In this document: positions 35,874-45,532 of the stretch, in pieces
Numbering within the stretch: position 1 is the first letter of the stretch
Layout: the number at the start of each line of letters is the position of its first letter
Source: an uncultured Polaribacter sp.
Lineage (GTDB): Bacteria; Bacteroidota; Bacteroidia; Flavobacteriales; Flavobacteriaceae
Length of the DNA: 64,000 nt
Assembly (NCBI GenBank): GCA_943846595.1
Contig: OX044355.1
Span: 1,178,001 to 1,242,000, forward strand
Direction of reading: 5' to 3'
Notes under the pieces: generated by a model
What the model was told of the DNA's origin: nothing
The model's database searches: none
The model's input: the letters and a program-made list of their open reading frames with translations, nothing else
Position numbers and translations under genes: made by a program

Positions 35874-36881
35874 ATGTATAATTCAAAAATAACAGGTCTT
35901 GGATACTTTGTCCCGGAAAATGTTGTCACCAATAACGATTTAAAGGAGTTTATGGAAACTTCAGATGAATGGATTCAAGAACGGACCGGTATTAAAGAAA
36001 GACGTTGGATTGATCCTAAAACTGGAGAAACTACTTCTACAATGGCTGTGAAGGCTTCTAAAATAGCAATAGAAAGAGCGGGGCTTACTAAAGATGATAT
36101 TGACTTTATTGTTTTTGCAACTCTAAGTCCAGACATGTATTTCCCTGGAGGAGGTGTTCGTGTACAAGATCTATTAGACATGCCAACAATTGGTGCTTTA
36201 GATGTTCGAAACCAATGTTCAGGTTTTATCTATGCGGTGTCTGTAGCCGATCAATTTATTAAAACGGGGATGTATAAAAACATTTTAGTTATTGGCGCAG
36301 AAAATCATTCTGGAGGATTAGAGAAATCTACCCGAGGAAGAGGAGTTACCGTTATATTTGGAGACGGTGCTGGAGCTGCAGTTTTATCGCGTTGTGAAGA
36401 AAATGGAAAAGGAATTTTATCCTCTCACCTTCATTCTGAAGGAAAACATGCACGAGAATTAATGTTAGAGGGTCCCCACACTGGAAGATGGGTGCCAGAA
36501 ATAATAGCAGAAAATGACCCTGAAGATCAATCATACTATCCTTACATGAATGGTCAGTTTGTATTTAAGCATGCCATTACTCGTTTTTCTGAAGCAATTG
36601 TAGAAGGTTTGAATGCAAATCATTTACAAAAAGAAGATATTGATATGTTGATTCCGCATCAAGCAAATTTGCGGATTGCACAATTTATTCAGAAGAAATT
36701 TAAATTGTCCGATGATAAAGTGCACAACAATATCATGAAGTATGGGAATACAACAGCTGCCTCGGTAATCATTGCTTTAACAGAAGCATGGGAACAGGGG
36801 AAAATAAAAGACAACGATTTGGTTGTTTTGGCTGCTTTTGGTAGTGGATTTACCTGGGGGTCTGTGATGATTCGTTGGTAA
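35874..36881 (+). CDS. 3-oxoacyl-ACP synthase III family protein
   Basis: This KAS III-type condensing enzyme has the catalytic Cys at C115 (NQCSGFIY), the His in PHQANLRI (near residue 262) and the Asn in GNTTAAS (near 292). The N-terminus (ITGLGYFVPE and TSDEWIQERTGI) matches FabH. The sequence is 335 residues. It could start fatty acid synthesis or act in secondary lipid or polyketide formation. It does not sit in a fab operon, so I leave the gene symbol blank. It converges on lpxK. Confidence 0.85.
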   Translation: MYNSKITGLGYFVPENVVTNNDLKEFMETSDEWIQERTGIKERRWIDPKTGETTSTMAVKASKIAIERAGLTKDDIDFIVFATLSPDMYFPGGGVRVQDLLDMPTIGALDVRNQCSGFIYAVSVADQFIKTGMYKNILVIGAENHSGGLEKSTRGRGVTVIFGDGAGAAVLSRCEENGKGILSSHLHSEGKHARELMLEGPHTGRWVPEIIAENDPEDQSYYPYMNGQFVFKHAITRFSEAIVEGLNANHLQKEDIDMLIPHQANLRIAQFIQKKFKLSDDKVHNNIMKYGNTTAASVIIALTEAWEQGKIKDNDLVVLAAFGSGFTWGSVMIRW

Positions 36882-36906
36882 TTGATCTTTAAAAATGAAA
36901 ATTAAG

Positions 36907-36936
36907 AAACCCGAAGTTCAACTTCGGGTTTTTTTA
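36907..36936. terminator. Terminator between KAS III gene and lpxK
   Basis: An 11-bp stem (AAACCCGAAGT / ACTTCGGGTTT) with a 3-base loop and T run. It can serve both converging genes. Confidence 0.9.
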
Positions 36937-36960
36937 TGCTTATTATTTTTGTGGCAAATT

Positions 36961-37995
36961 TTAACTTTTTGAAGTGAAATTTTGAATATGAGAAGTTATT
37001 AAATTGTCAAAATCTTCTTTTTGATTGCCTATAAATTGAGTTTCTATGGCCAAATAATTCAATTCATTCAATCTGTTGTACAAACGGGTATAATCTTTTT
37101 CAGTTGTTAAAAGAAGTCTGTTTTCGATGTTCATTTTGGAGAACTTTTGTTCAATTTGCTCAATTTCTTTTTTCGAAAAGTGATGATGGTCTGCATATTC
37201 TTGATGTTCAAAACGAACGTGTAAACTTTTTAAATGTTTCAACAACGGAGTGGGGTTTGCAATTCCAGTAATCAATAAAACATCATAATCTTTTAGATTG
37301 CTTGTTAAAATCGAGTTGCTCCCTTTTGTTTTATCAGCATAAGAAATGAATGAAAAAAATAAAGGTTTTTTAAATTGTCGTAGTTTTCTTTGAACATTTT
37401 CCATCTCGGAAATAGAAATATTTTCAGGACATTTAGTTACTACAATTGCATTCGCTCTTTTTGCGCCAACGCTACTTTCTCTGAGATTTCCAGTGGGTAA
37501 TAAAAAATCATCAACAAAAAGATCTTTGTATTTTGTAAGTAAGATATAGAAACTTGATTTTACTTTCCGATGTTGATAGGCATCGTCTAATAAAATTACT
37601 TCTGGATTTTTAGTCGTAATTAAAGTTCTAATTCCATTTACGCGATTGACATCTACAGCAACAGTAATGTTTTTAAATTTATTGAAGTATTGCAGTGGTT
37701 CATCGCCTACTTCTTCTGGGGTAGAAGTTGCATCTAATAAAACAAATTTTTTAGTATTTCTTTTGTAGCCTCTGCTTAAAACAGCAAGCAGGTGTTGGTC
37801 ATTTAATAATCGAATTAAATACTCAATTTGAGGCGTTTTTCCTGTGCCTCCCACACTTAGATTTCCGACAGTTATTGTGGGCGTTTTAAAAGAGTTTTCT
37901 TTTAAAAAACCGATATCAAACATTAGGTTACGTAAGGAAGTAACAATGTCATATGCGATTGAAAATGGAAATAATAAAAAACGTAAAAATTTCAT
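36961..37995 (-). CDS. lpxK: Tetraacyldisaccharide 4'-kinase
   Basis: This inner-membrane kinase phosphorylates the lipid A precursor at the 4' position. The 344-residue protein has an N-terminal membrane-associated stretch, then the P-loop VGNLSVGGTGKTP followed by the family's LSRGYKR motif and EVILLDDAYQHRKV. The ATG at 37995 (MKFLRFLLFP) is used; a GTG two codons upstream is possible. Lipid A genes lpxA-D are elsewhere. It is divergent from the Nif3-like gene. Confidence 0.94.
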   Translation of the reverse strand: MKFLRFLLFPFSIAYDIVTSLRNLMFDIGFLKENSFKTPTITVGNLSVGGTGKTPQIEYLIRLLNDQHLLAVLSRGYKRNTKKFVLLDATSTPEEVGDEPLQYFNKFKNITVAVDVNRVNGIRTLITTKNPEVILLDDAYQHRKVKSSFYILLTKYKDLFVDDFLLPTGNLRESSVGAKRANAIVVTKCPENISISEMENVQRKLRQFKKPLFFSFISYADKTKGSNSILTSNLKDYDVLLITGIANPTPLLKHLKSLHVRFEHQEYADHHHFSKKEIEQIEQKFSKMNIENRLLLTTEKDYTRLYNRLNELNYLAIETQFIGNQKEDFDNLITSHIQNFTSKS

Positions 37996-38041
37996 TAGCA
38001 CGAAAATAACGCATTTTTATGGATTGATAGAAGGAAAATGC

Positions 38042-38049
38042 TAACTTTG
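38042..38049 (+). promoter_or_regulatory. -7 box of the Nif3-DUF164 pair
   Basis: TAACTTTG matches TAnnTTTG exactly, 22 bases before ATG 38072. A TTG at 38024-38026 is only 15 bases away, shorter than usual. Confidence 0.5.
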
Positions 38050-38071
38050 GTCATTGCATAAATGATATACA

Positions 38072-39166
38072 ATGAAGATAATAGAAGTTACGCGTTATAT
38101 AGAGGAGCTGGCCCCACTGAATTATGCTGAAGATTTTGACAACGTAGGCTTGCTGGTTGGAAATTATGATGCAGAAGTATCGGGTGTTTTAGTAACATTG
38201 GATACTTTAGAGGAAACCGTAGATGAAGCCATTGAAAAAAAATGCAACCTGATTGTTAGTTTTCATCCGATAATTTTTACGGATTTAAAAAAACTAAACG
38301 GAAACACCTATGTTGAAAGAGTGGTTTTAAAAGCGATTAAAAATGACATTGCGATTTACGCAACACACACAGCTTTAGACAATTCTAAAAATGGAGTTTC
38401 TGCAAAAATAGCGGAAGTGTTGGGTTTGAAAAACACAAAAATTTTGATTCCTAAAAAAGGAATTATAAAAAAACTAACCACGGTTGTGCCCACTAAAGAT
38501 GCCGTTTCTTTGAGGAATTCACTTTTTGAAGCTGGGGGAGGTGCAATTGGAAATTATGTGCATTGTTCTTTTAGTACGACAGGAGAAAGTACTTTTCAAG
38601 GAACCGAAAACTCCAACCCAGTTTTGGGTGAGAAAAGAGTACTTCAGATTGAAAATGAGACAAAAATTAGTATCCTTTTTGAGCGAAAAAATGAGAGCAA
38701 AATATTACAATCTTTACAAGAAACACATCCCTATGAAGAAGTAGCCTATGAGATTGTTACCATAGAAAATGTACACCAAGATATTGGAATGGGTATGCTT
38801 GGCGAATTTACCGAACCAATGGAGGAAAAAGATTTTTTAAATTATTTGAAAAAGACAATGCAAACAGCATGTGTCCGCCATTCTGAATTGCTTCATAAAA
38901 AAATAAAAAAAGTAGCGGTTCTTGGAGGTGCGGGAAGTTTTGCAATTTCAGATGCAAAAAATGCAGGAGCAGATGCTTATGTAAGTGCCGATTTTAAATA
39001 TCATGAGTTTTTTAAAGCTGAAAATGACATCTTATTAGCAGATATTGGACATTATGAAAGCGAACAGTTTACAAAAAACCTTTTGGTTGATTATCTTACG
39101 AAAAAATTTAGTAATTTTGCAATCGTTTTATCACAAAAAAGTACAAATCCTATTTATTACATATAA
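38072..39166 (+). CDS. Nif3-like dinuclear metal centre protein
   Basis: The 364-residue protein belongs to the Nif3/YbgI family, with the conserved N-terminal NYAEDFDNVGLLVG and SFHPIIF, and C-terminal GGAGSF and DIGHYESE motifs that provide the metal ligands. A central insertion of about 100 residues (near 130-235) makes the longer form common in Bacteroidota and Firmicutes. The function is uncertain; links to GTP cyclohydrolase-like activity have been proposed for the family. It is followed after 2 bases by the DUF164 gene. Confidence 0.88.
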   Translation: MKIIEVTRYIEELAPLNYAEDFDNVGLLVGNYDAEVSGVLVTLDTLEETVDEAIEKKCNLIVSFHPIIFTDLKKLNGNTYVERVVLKAIKNDIAIYATHTALDNSKNGVSAKIAEVLGLKNTKILIPKKGIIKKLTTVVPTKDAVSLRNSLFEAGGGAIGNYVHCSFSTTGESTFQGTENSNPVLGEKRVLQIENETKISILFERKNESKILQSLQETHPYEEVAYEIVTIENVHQDIGMGMLGEFTEPMEEKDFLNYLKKTMQTACVRHSELLHKKIKKVAVLGGAGSFAISDAKNAGADAYVSADFKYHEFFKAENDILLADIGHYESEQFTKNLLVDYLTKKFSNFAIVLSQKSTNPIYYI

Positions 39167-39168
39167 AC

Positions 39169-39942
39169 ATGGCAAAGAAGAAAGAAGTTTCTGTTGAACA
39201 AAAATTAAGAGCACTTTACGATTTACAATTAATCGACTCTAGAATTGACGAAATTAGAAACGTTAGAGGAGAATTACCTTTAGAGGTTGAAGATTTAGCC
39301 GATGAGGTTGCCGGTTTAAACACGCGTATTTCTAATTTAAGTGAAGATGTTTCTAATTTAGAAACAGACATCAACAATAAGAAACTAGCAATTGACGAGT
39401 CGAAATCGTTGATGAAAAAATACGAAGAGCAACAACAAAAAGTTCGGAACAATAGAGAGTTTGATTCATTAGCCAAAGAAATTGAATTTCAAGATTTAGA
39501 AATCCAATTGGCCGAAAAGAGAATCAATGAGTTCAAAGCTAAAATTTCGCAGAAAGAAGAAGTAATTGCTACAACTAAAGAGAAATTAGAAAAGCAAGAG
39601 CAACATTTAGGTCATAAAAAATCTGAATTGGATGCTATTTTAAAAGAAACAGAAAAAGAAGAAAAACTGTTGGCAGAGAAATCAGTAGAATATTCAAAAT
39701 CTTTAGACTCTCATTTATTTACGGCTTATAATAGAATAAGATCGAAGGTGAAAAATGGTCTTGCGGTTGTTGCAATAGAAAGAGGTGCTTCAGGAGGATC
39801 TTATTTTACAATACCACCCCAAGTACAGTTAGAAATTGCAAATAGAAAAAGAATTACTATCGACGAACACAGTGGACGTATTTTGGTAGACGCTGCATTA
39901 GCTGAAGAAGAAAAACAGAAAATTGATAAAATATTTTCTTAA
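39169..39942 (+). CDS. Zinc-ribbon family protein (DUF164/CdsZ type) lacking its cysteines
   Basis: The 257-residue protein has a long coiled-coil body (residues about 30-180) and a C-terminal zinc-ribbon fold remnant. In the family the ribbon has four cysteines (two CxxC knuckles). Here the two knuckles read ASGGSYFTIPPQ and ITIDEHSGRIL, with no cysteine at any ligand position. The rest of the domain, including IPPQVQLEI and GRILVD, is well kept. It is co-transcribed with the Nif3-like gene, a common pairing in bacteria. Its role is unknown. Confidence 0.85.
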   Translation: MAKKKEVSVEQKLRALYDLQLIDSRIDEIRNVRGELPLEVEDLADEVAGLNTRISNLSEDVSNLETDINNKKLAIDESKSLMKKYEEQQQKVRNNREFDSLAKEIEFQDLEIQLAEKRINEFKAKISQKEEVIATTKEKLEKQEQHLGHKKSELDAILKETEKEEKLLAEKSVEYSKSLDSHLFTAYNRIRSKVKNGLAVVAIERGASGGSYFTIPPQVQLEIANRKRITIDEHSGRILVDAALAEEEKQKIDKIFS

Positions 39943-39966
39943 GTATTAAATTTTAAAATTAATATA

Positions 39967-39999
39967 AAAAAAACTCGAAGTAAAGCTTCGAGTTTTTTT
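39967..39999. terminator. Terminator after the Nif3-DUF164 pair
   Basis: The stem AAAAAAACTCGAAG / CTTCGAGTTTTTTT has 14 bp with a 5-base loop. It can also stop transcripts from the minus-strand receptor pseudogene. Confidence 0.9.
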
Positions 40000-40058
40000 G
40001 AATCTATTACTGATTGGATTTGTTTTTATGTGCTCTCAATAATGTGTGTTTTTTCTCC

Positions 40059-42458
40059 TTACAAAACACCCCCACTCCCTCTAGTTTCGTTATCATCTCT
40101 GTACTTACGATCTCTGTACTTGTTTTTTCCGCTTCCAAAATTATACGAAAAACCAAGATAAATTGAACTATATTCTAGCGTAAAACTTCCTGTTTGTGGA
40201 AATGGGTTGGAAGAAGAAAATGCAAGTTTAAAATTATCAAAAATATCAGTTACTCGTAAATTGATTGCCCCTTTCCCCTTTAAAATAGACCATCTAGCCG
40301 ACGCATTTACTAAAAAATATGGGTTTACTTTAAATTGTACATTCTCACTTTTCCCTTATAAGAACCGGACAATTGAAAGCTTAATTTTTTGGATGCGTTA
40401 AAACGATTGCTAATTCGTGCCCGAAAGAGTGCGTTTCTAATACTCTCTCTTTGGTTATTTATAAAGCCAATACTTTCTTGAATGTATAAGCTTGAACTCG
40501 GTCTTAGGGTCCACCATTTTTTAGGTTTGTAGCTTCCCGAAATTTCGATTCCATAACTATCAGAGGTATCATAGTTTTCATAGGAAAGTATTTGCCGATC
40601 AATATGCTGAGGATCTTTGTTTATAATTCGACCAATTTTATCAGTGGTTTTTCTATAACCCCCCCCTAAAGTAACATTGCCTTTTGTGTAGTTTACCTCT
40701 AATGAGTTGGTGAATTGTGGAGCTAAGGTTCTGTTTCCTACAGAAATTGTCAAAGGCGAAGTCCATTCTTGAATTGGTGTTACTTGGTTGATTCCTGGTC
40801 GATCAACCCGTCTGCTATATCCAAATTGAATTTCATCATTTTCTGAAAGTTGATAGGTTAGAAATGCGGAAGGATAGATACTAAAAATGGCATCTGTATA
40901 TATTTCTTTATCAGTTAGTTCGGTATTTAAAAAGTGTCCATCTACTGTAAAATGTTCGAAACGAACTCCAGCTTGTATTCCTAATTTTTTATATTCTTTA
41001 TTCAAGTTAATATAGGCGGAATAAATTTCCCGGTCATAATTAAATCTCGAATTCCCTATTGCTGAGGTATTTGAAGTATTGCCTATTTCTATTTCTTGAT
41101 CGGTAATGATCTGGTTGTAATATTTTTGATTTCTAGCTTCAATCCCAAGTTCTAAAGTTCCCTTTTTTAGAGGTTTTGCATAATCAATATTAAATAATAA
41201 ACTACGACTGTTGTTGCTAATGGCATTGGTGTAATTATAAATTTTAGATTCTGGGTCTATTGTTTCTGTCATGAAATCACTTTGTGGGCTTTTGCTTTTG
41301 GAGTGATTTATTTCAAATTCAATACTATGTCCTTTGTCATCTATATCCAATTTATAATTAAGATTGAAGGCTAGTTCCTCGATATCGTAAATTGATAAGT
41401 TTTTTGTAACTAGTGTATTATTTCCGTTTTCTCTAGTTATTGTATTCACAAAAAAGTCAGTATCTATATAATTTTGAGTGGTATAAAAGGAAAGAGTACT
41501 TTTAGTATTCATATAAAAAATCTAAACCATTTTTTATATAATGTGAAATAGAATGGTCTAAATAATCAATTTTTTGTGATAATGCTTTATCCTCTCTATT
41601 AAAGGTTGCAAACGTTTCAAATTTTCCAGTATCAACACCATAGTTTCCATAAAAGTTAATTTTTCCGTTCCGGTAATTATAATTTAAAGACCCTGTTGGT
41701 CGTCTGTTGATGCTCTGTTCTGCTCCGAAAGAAACAGTTCCGTTAAAACCAATTGTTGTATTCTTTTTTAAGAGGATGTTTATAATTCCGCTCATTCCTT
41801 CCGGATTGTATTTTGCTGACGGATTTGTAATTAATTCTCCACTTTTTACTGTTGAGGAAGGAAGTTGTTTCAATATTTGTGCAGTCGATAAATTCGATGG
41901 CTTTCCGTCAATCAATACACGTACGTTTTCATTCCCTCTTAAACTGATAGTTCCTGATTGATAGTTTACTTCAATGGATGGAATATTTTCTAACATTTGC
42001 AATGAGTTGGTGCCAGCTGAAGCTAAATCTTTGCCTATGTTTATTATTTTTCGATCAATTTTCTGAATGACAGTTGCTCTTTCAGATTCAATAATCACTC
42101 CGTCCAATTCAGCTATTTCCTCCTCAAGATAAACCGGAGGCATTTCAATTTTTTTATCAGTTATCAAAATTACTTTTTTTAGAACCTTTTTGTATCTAAT
42201 ATATTGAATTTCAACAAGAAGGCTGTCTAATGGTAGTTTTTTAATACTAAAGTTTCCCTTTTTATTTGTAATACCGCCAGTTAATATGCTATCTTTTTTT
42301 GTTTTGCATATAATACTAACTTAGGGTAGTGGTTGCTTTGTTTTTTGGTCTAAGATAATACCCGAAATCCTTCCATTATTTTTAATTTCTTGCTTCTTGT
42401 TTTGAGTATGTATTGAAAAGGAGATAAATAATACAAGTATAAAAATTCTTTTTTTCAT
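40059..42458 (-). pseudogene. TonB-dependent receptor, broken by three lesions
   Basis: About 800 codons of an outer-membrane beta-barrel receptor lie in three frames. The start is ATG 42458 (MKKRIFILVLFISFSIHTQ, a signal peptide). Reading goes in frame through a carboxypeptidase-D-like region until TAA at 42321-42323 (codon 46), exactly where a Tyr-like codon is expected between QPLP and VSIICK. The frame continues through the plug (LASAGTNSLQMLENIPSIEVN) to 41521, where a run of six A (41515-41520 on the plus strand) adds one base, and GLDF..Y becomes GLDFLYEY-stop. The barrel resumes at MNTKSTLSFYTTQ until a second lesion at 40349-40352, where one base is missing from a run. Past it, SENVQFKVNPYFLVNASARW continues to a TAA at 40059. 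The receptor is probably dead, or read with errors; sequencing error is not excluded. Confidence 0.85.
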
Positions 42459-42626
42459 AATTCAATTTTGTTGTTAATAGAAAAAAATGGGAATGATTCC
42501 CTAATTTATAAAATATAAATGTATGTTATTTTTTTTAATGTATCATTTTTTTAAATCAATACATAAATGCTTCTTGGTATTATCTTTTTGATTATATTTA
42601 TTTTTCTAATCAATGCTTCTTTTTCT

Positions 42627-42989
42627 ATGAAAAATTATACACTAGTTTTTGGTGCTTCTTTAAAAGAAGATCGATATTCTAATCGGGTTATTAAAAAGCT
42701 CCTAGAAAAAAAACAAGAAGTTGTTGCTTTTGGTTTGCGAGAAGGGATTGTTTCTAATGTGAAAATTATTTCTGAACTACTAGATTATGAGTATATCGAT
42801 ACCGTTACCTTGTATTTAGGACCCAAAAGACAAGAAGCATATTATCATTATATCATCAGTTTAAAACCAAGAAGAGTAATTTTTAATCCAGGAACAGAAA
42901 ATAGTGCTTTTGTAAAACTGCTTGAAGAAAATAGTATAGAAAGTGATGTTGTCTGTACTTTAGTTTTGTTGGCTACCAATCAATATTAA
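42627..42989 (+). CDS. CoA-binding domain protein
   Basis: The 120-residue protein resembles the small CoA_binding_2 family (YccU type), with the N-terminal TLVFGASLKEDRYS, VVAFGLREG and the C-terminal RVIFNPGTEN. The longer frame from 42567 would add a hydrophobic segment lacking family support, so the ATG at 42627 (MKNYTLVFGAS) is chosen. The role is unknown. It converges on rnz with a 4-base overlap. Confidence 0.85.
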   Translation: MKNYTLVFGASLKEDRYSNRVIKKLLEKKQEVVAFGLREGIVSNVKIISELLDYEYIDTVTLYLGPKRQEAYYHYIISLKPRRVIFNPGTENSAFVKLLEENSIESDVVCTLVLLATNQY

Positions 42990-43903
42990 TTCACAGTAAA
43001 AACTTTCCCTGCTTCTGCAACATCTGTGTTTTTAAAGACTTCTGTTGCCTCTGTTTTAAAGGATAACACTTCTTTGTAACGGCCAGAATAATGTCCTAAA
43101 ACGAGCTGTTTTACATTCGCTTCCTTCGCTATTTGTGCTGCTTGTTTTGCTGTAGAATGTTTTGTTTTTAGGGCCAAATCTTCTCTATCTGAAAGAAAAG
43201 TTGCTTCATGATAAAGCAAATCTACATTTTTTATTAATGGAACAATATCTGGTTTGTAAGTTGTGTCACTACAAAAAGCATAGCGAATTGGTTTTGCTAG
43301 AGGCAGTGTCAATTCTGAATTGGGAATAACTTCTCCTGTTGGTAGATGGATGTCTTTTCCAGCCTTTATATTCAGATAGTCTGCACGACCAATTTCTTCA
43401 TAATTGGCGATATTCTCCATATGTAATTTTAAAGAACTTTCTTTTTCAGTAAACAGATACCCATTTGTGTAAACGCGATGCCTTAAAGGAATTGTACTTA
43501 CAGAAACCTTCTCGTCCTCAAAAATAACTTCACTCTCTTTGGAAACTAACTCATGAAAAATCATCTTATACTTTGCATGGGATTGAGATGTTTTTAAAGA
43601 AAGTAAAGTCACCTCTTTAATTCCTTTTGGACCATAAATATGCAATTCTTTTTCTCGATTTAAAATTCCAAAAGTAGATAGGAGTCCCACCAAACCATAA
43701 AAATGATCTCCATGTAAATGAGAAATAAAAATATGAGTAATTTTTGTAAAACCAACTTTGTGCTGTCGCATTTGTCGCTGAGTACCTTCGCCACAATCTA
43801 TCAAAAAATGCCGATTATTGATCTCTAAGTATTGTGAAGTTGGATGTGCATTTGCGCGAGGAGTTGCCGAATGACAGCCCAGAATGGTTAATTTTAAACT
43901 CAT
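42986..43903 (-). CDS. rnz: Ribonuclease Z
   Basis: This zinc phosphodiesterase trims the 3' trailer of tRNA precursors. The 305-residue protein has the metallo-beta-lactamase core with HLHGDH at residues 62-67, FCSDT, HEATF and the last histidine in GHYSGRY. The length matches the bacterial short form. It overlaps the T9SS-domain gene by 4 bases and the CoA-binding gene by 4 bases. Confidence 0.95.
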   Translation of the reverse strand: MSLKLTILGCHSATPRANAHPTSQYLEINNRHFLIDCGEGTQRQMRQHKVGFTKITHIFISHLHGDHFYGLVGLLSTFGILNREKELHIYGPKGIKEVTLLSLKTSQSHAKYKMIFHELVSKESEVIFEDEKVSVSTIPLRHRVYTNGYLFTEKESSLKLHMENIANYEEIGRADYLNIKAGKDIHLPTGEVIPNSELTLPLAKPIRYAFCSDTTYKPDIVPLIKNVDLLYHEATFLSDREDLALKTKHSTAKQAAQIAKEANVKQLVLGHYSGRYKEVLSFKTEATEVFKNTDVAEAGKVFTVN

Positions 43904-44220
43904 TGAATAACAATACGTTTTGAAACAATGCTTTTTTTATTTTGAATAGAATAGATATAAATTCCGGGTAACAACTGCTGTTTAAAGAAAGAGATTGTAT
44001 TTTCTCCTTTTTGTACGACGAGCTGTTTTTTGTGTACTGTTTTGCCTAAAATATTTTTAACATTAAAAATGATAATCCCAGCTTGGGTTGCATTAAAATT
44101 AATCTCTGTTGAAGTTGTAAACGGATTTGGTGCAGCAGATAGCTGTGTTATTGATTTTTCTTGCGAAAAACTACACATGATGTTGAATAAAAATAAAATA
44201 AAAAGTAGTTTTTTTATCAT
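43900..44220 (-). CDS. Stand-alone T9SS type A sorting domain protein
   Basis: The 106-residue protein is a signal peptide (MIKKLLFILFLFNIMCSFSQ) followed directly by one Por_Secre_tail-type sorting domain of about 75 residues, with the marks AAPNPFTTSTEINF, FNVKNILGKTV, GENTISF and the end LLPGIYIYSIQ to KRIVIQ. The domain is the C-terminal signal that type IX secretion uses for cargo, but no cargo domain is present. It overlaps rnz by 4 bases and follows the STAS-like gene after 14 bases, so it is in their operon. Confidence 0.82.
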   Translation of the reverse strand: MIKKLLFILFLFNIMCSFSQEKSITQLSAAPNPFTTSTEINFNATQAGIIIFNVKNILGKTVHKKQLVVQKGENTISFFKQQLLPGIYIYSIQNKKSIVSKRIVIQ

Positions 44221-44234
44221 TGTTCATTGCTTTT

Positions 44235-44567
44235 TTAAAAACCCAATGCTCTCTCAATATTTTCCATTTCAAGAATGTCTTCAGCTTCTTGAAGCGTTGG
44301 AACCACGTTTATTTCTTCTGGCAATGCATCAATTTCAAACGATCTTATGATGACTATAAATGAAGTCCCATTTTCTTTTTTTGCATAAGCGATATTCAAA
44401 AATAACATAAATTCTTTAGGAGTTATGTTAAGATTGTCAGAAATCTCAAAAAAAATGTTTTCGGTGCTGTGTTTTTCTGCGCTCGAGAAAAAGGTGTCTA
44501 AAGCTTCCTGAAGGATATTTTCATCGGTAGTAAAAAGCGTATATCCGTCTTTATGTTCAATCTTCAT
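44235..44567 (-). CDS. Small STAS-like protein
   Basis: The 110-residue protein shows an alternating helix-strand pattern (YTLFTTDENI, ENIFFEISDN, TSFIVIIRSFE, PTLQEAEDILEMENIER) consistent with a STAS fold as in anti-sigma factor antagonists. There is no conserved Ser in a clear DSSG motif. It lies with rnz and an orphan sorting domain. Function unknown. Homologues are sometimes mislabelled as ribonuclease Z because of this neighbour. Confidence 0.6.
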   Translation of the reverse strand: MKIEHKDGYTLFTTDENILQEALDTFFSSAEKHSTENIFFEISDNLNITPKEFMLFLNIAYAKKENGTSFIVIIRSFEIDALPEEINVVPTLQEAEDILEMENIERALGF

Positions 44568-44601
44568 TATATTTTTTTAGGATAAAATAGAATTAAAGTG
44601 T

Positions 44602-45531
44602 CTATCTTTTAATTTGTTGTGCCATTAAGTAAATGACTGCCATTCTTATTGCAACTCCGTTCTCTACTTGATTTAAGATGATCGAATTGTTAGAATCTGC
44701 AACATTACTTGTAATTTCAACACCTCTGTTAATTGGGCCAGGGTGCATAATCACAATTTTTTTGTTGAGACCTTCCAGAATTTCCTGATTGATACCAAAA
44801 AGTTGGGTGTATTCTCTAGTAGATGGAAAGTATTTAATGTCCATTCTTTCGTGTTGAACTCGTAAGACATTGGCAACATCGCACCATTCTAAAGCTTTTT
44901 TAAGATTTGTTTCTACAGTGACTCCTAGACTTGTGATGTATTTAGGAATTAAGGTTGTTGGACCACAAACTTTTACCTCTGCTCCTTGAAGTTGCAATGC
45001 GAAGATATTAGACAAAGCAACTCTAGAGTGAAGAATGTCCCCAACAATTAATATTTTCTTTCCTTTGACACTCCCCAGTTTTTCTCTGATAGAATAGGAG
45101 TCTAATAAGGCTTGTGTAGGATGTTCATGAGTACCATCACCAGCATTTATGATTTTTGCATCTACATGTTTCGATAAGAAAACACCTGCACCAACACTTG
45201 CATGTCGCATGACAACAATGTCAACTTTCATGGCTAAAATATTGTTAACAGTATCAATTAAAGTTTCTCCTTTTTTTACAGAGGATTGACTTGCTGAAAA
45301 ATTGATCACATCAGCGGAAAGTCTTTTTTCTGCCAACTCGAAACTCAATTTAGTTCTTGTACTATTTTCAAAAAATAAATTAGCGATGGTTATATCTCTA
45401 AGAGAAGGAACTTTTTTAATGGGTCTATTTATGACTTCTTTAAATTGATCTGCAGTTTCAAAAATAAGATCGATATCTGTATTTTTTAGATATTTTATGC
45501 CCAATAAATGTTCTACACTTAGCTGTTTCAT
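44602..45531 (-). CDS. pyrB: Aspartate carbamoyltransferase catalytic subunit
   Basis: This enzyme makes carbamoyl aspartate in pyrimidine synthesis. The 309-residue protein has the carbamoyl phosphate-binding NSTRT (56-60), the AGDGTHEHPTQALLD block and HPGPINRGVEI. No regulatory pyrI gene is seen nearby. It follows pyrR by one base, so the two are coupled. Confidence 0.96.
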   Translation of the reverse strand: MKQLSVEHLLGIKYLKNTDIDLIFETADQFKEVINRPIKKVPSLRDITIANLFFENSTRTKLSFELAEKRLSADVINFSASQSSVKKGETLIDTVNNILAMKVDIVVMRHASVGAGVFLSKHVDAKIINAGDGTHEHPTQALLDSYSIREKLGSVKGKKILIVGDILHSRVALSNIFALQLQGAEVKVCGPTTLIPKYITSLGVTVETNLKKALEWCDVANVLRVQHERMDIKYFPSTREYTQLFGINQEILEGLNKKIVIMHPGPINRGVEITSNVADSNNSIILNQVENGVAIRMAVIYLMAQQIKR

Positions 45532-45532
45532 A

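Noticed and set aside
42567..42626. N-terminal hydrophobic extension of the CoA-binding protein
   Set aside because: The family domain begins at the ATG at 42627; the extension has no homology-like feature and would put a membrane segment on a soluble protein.
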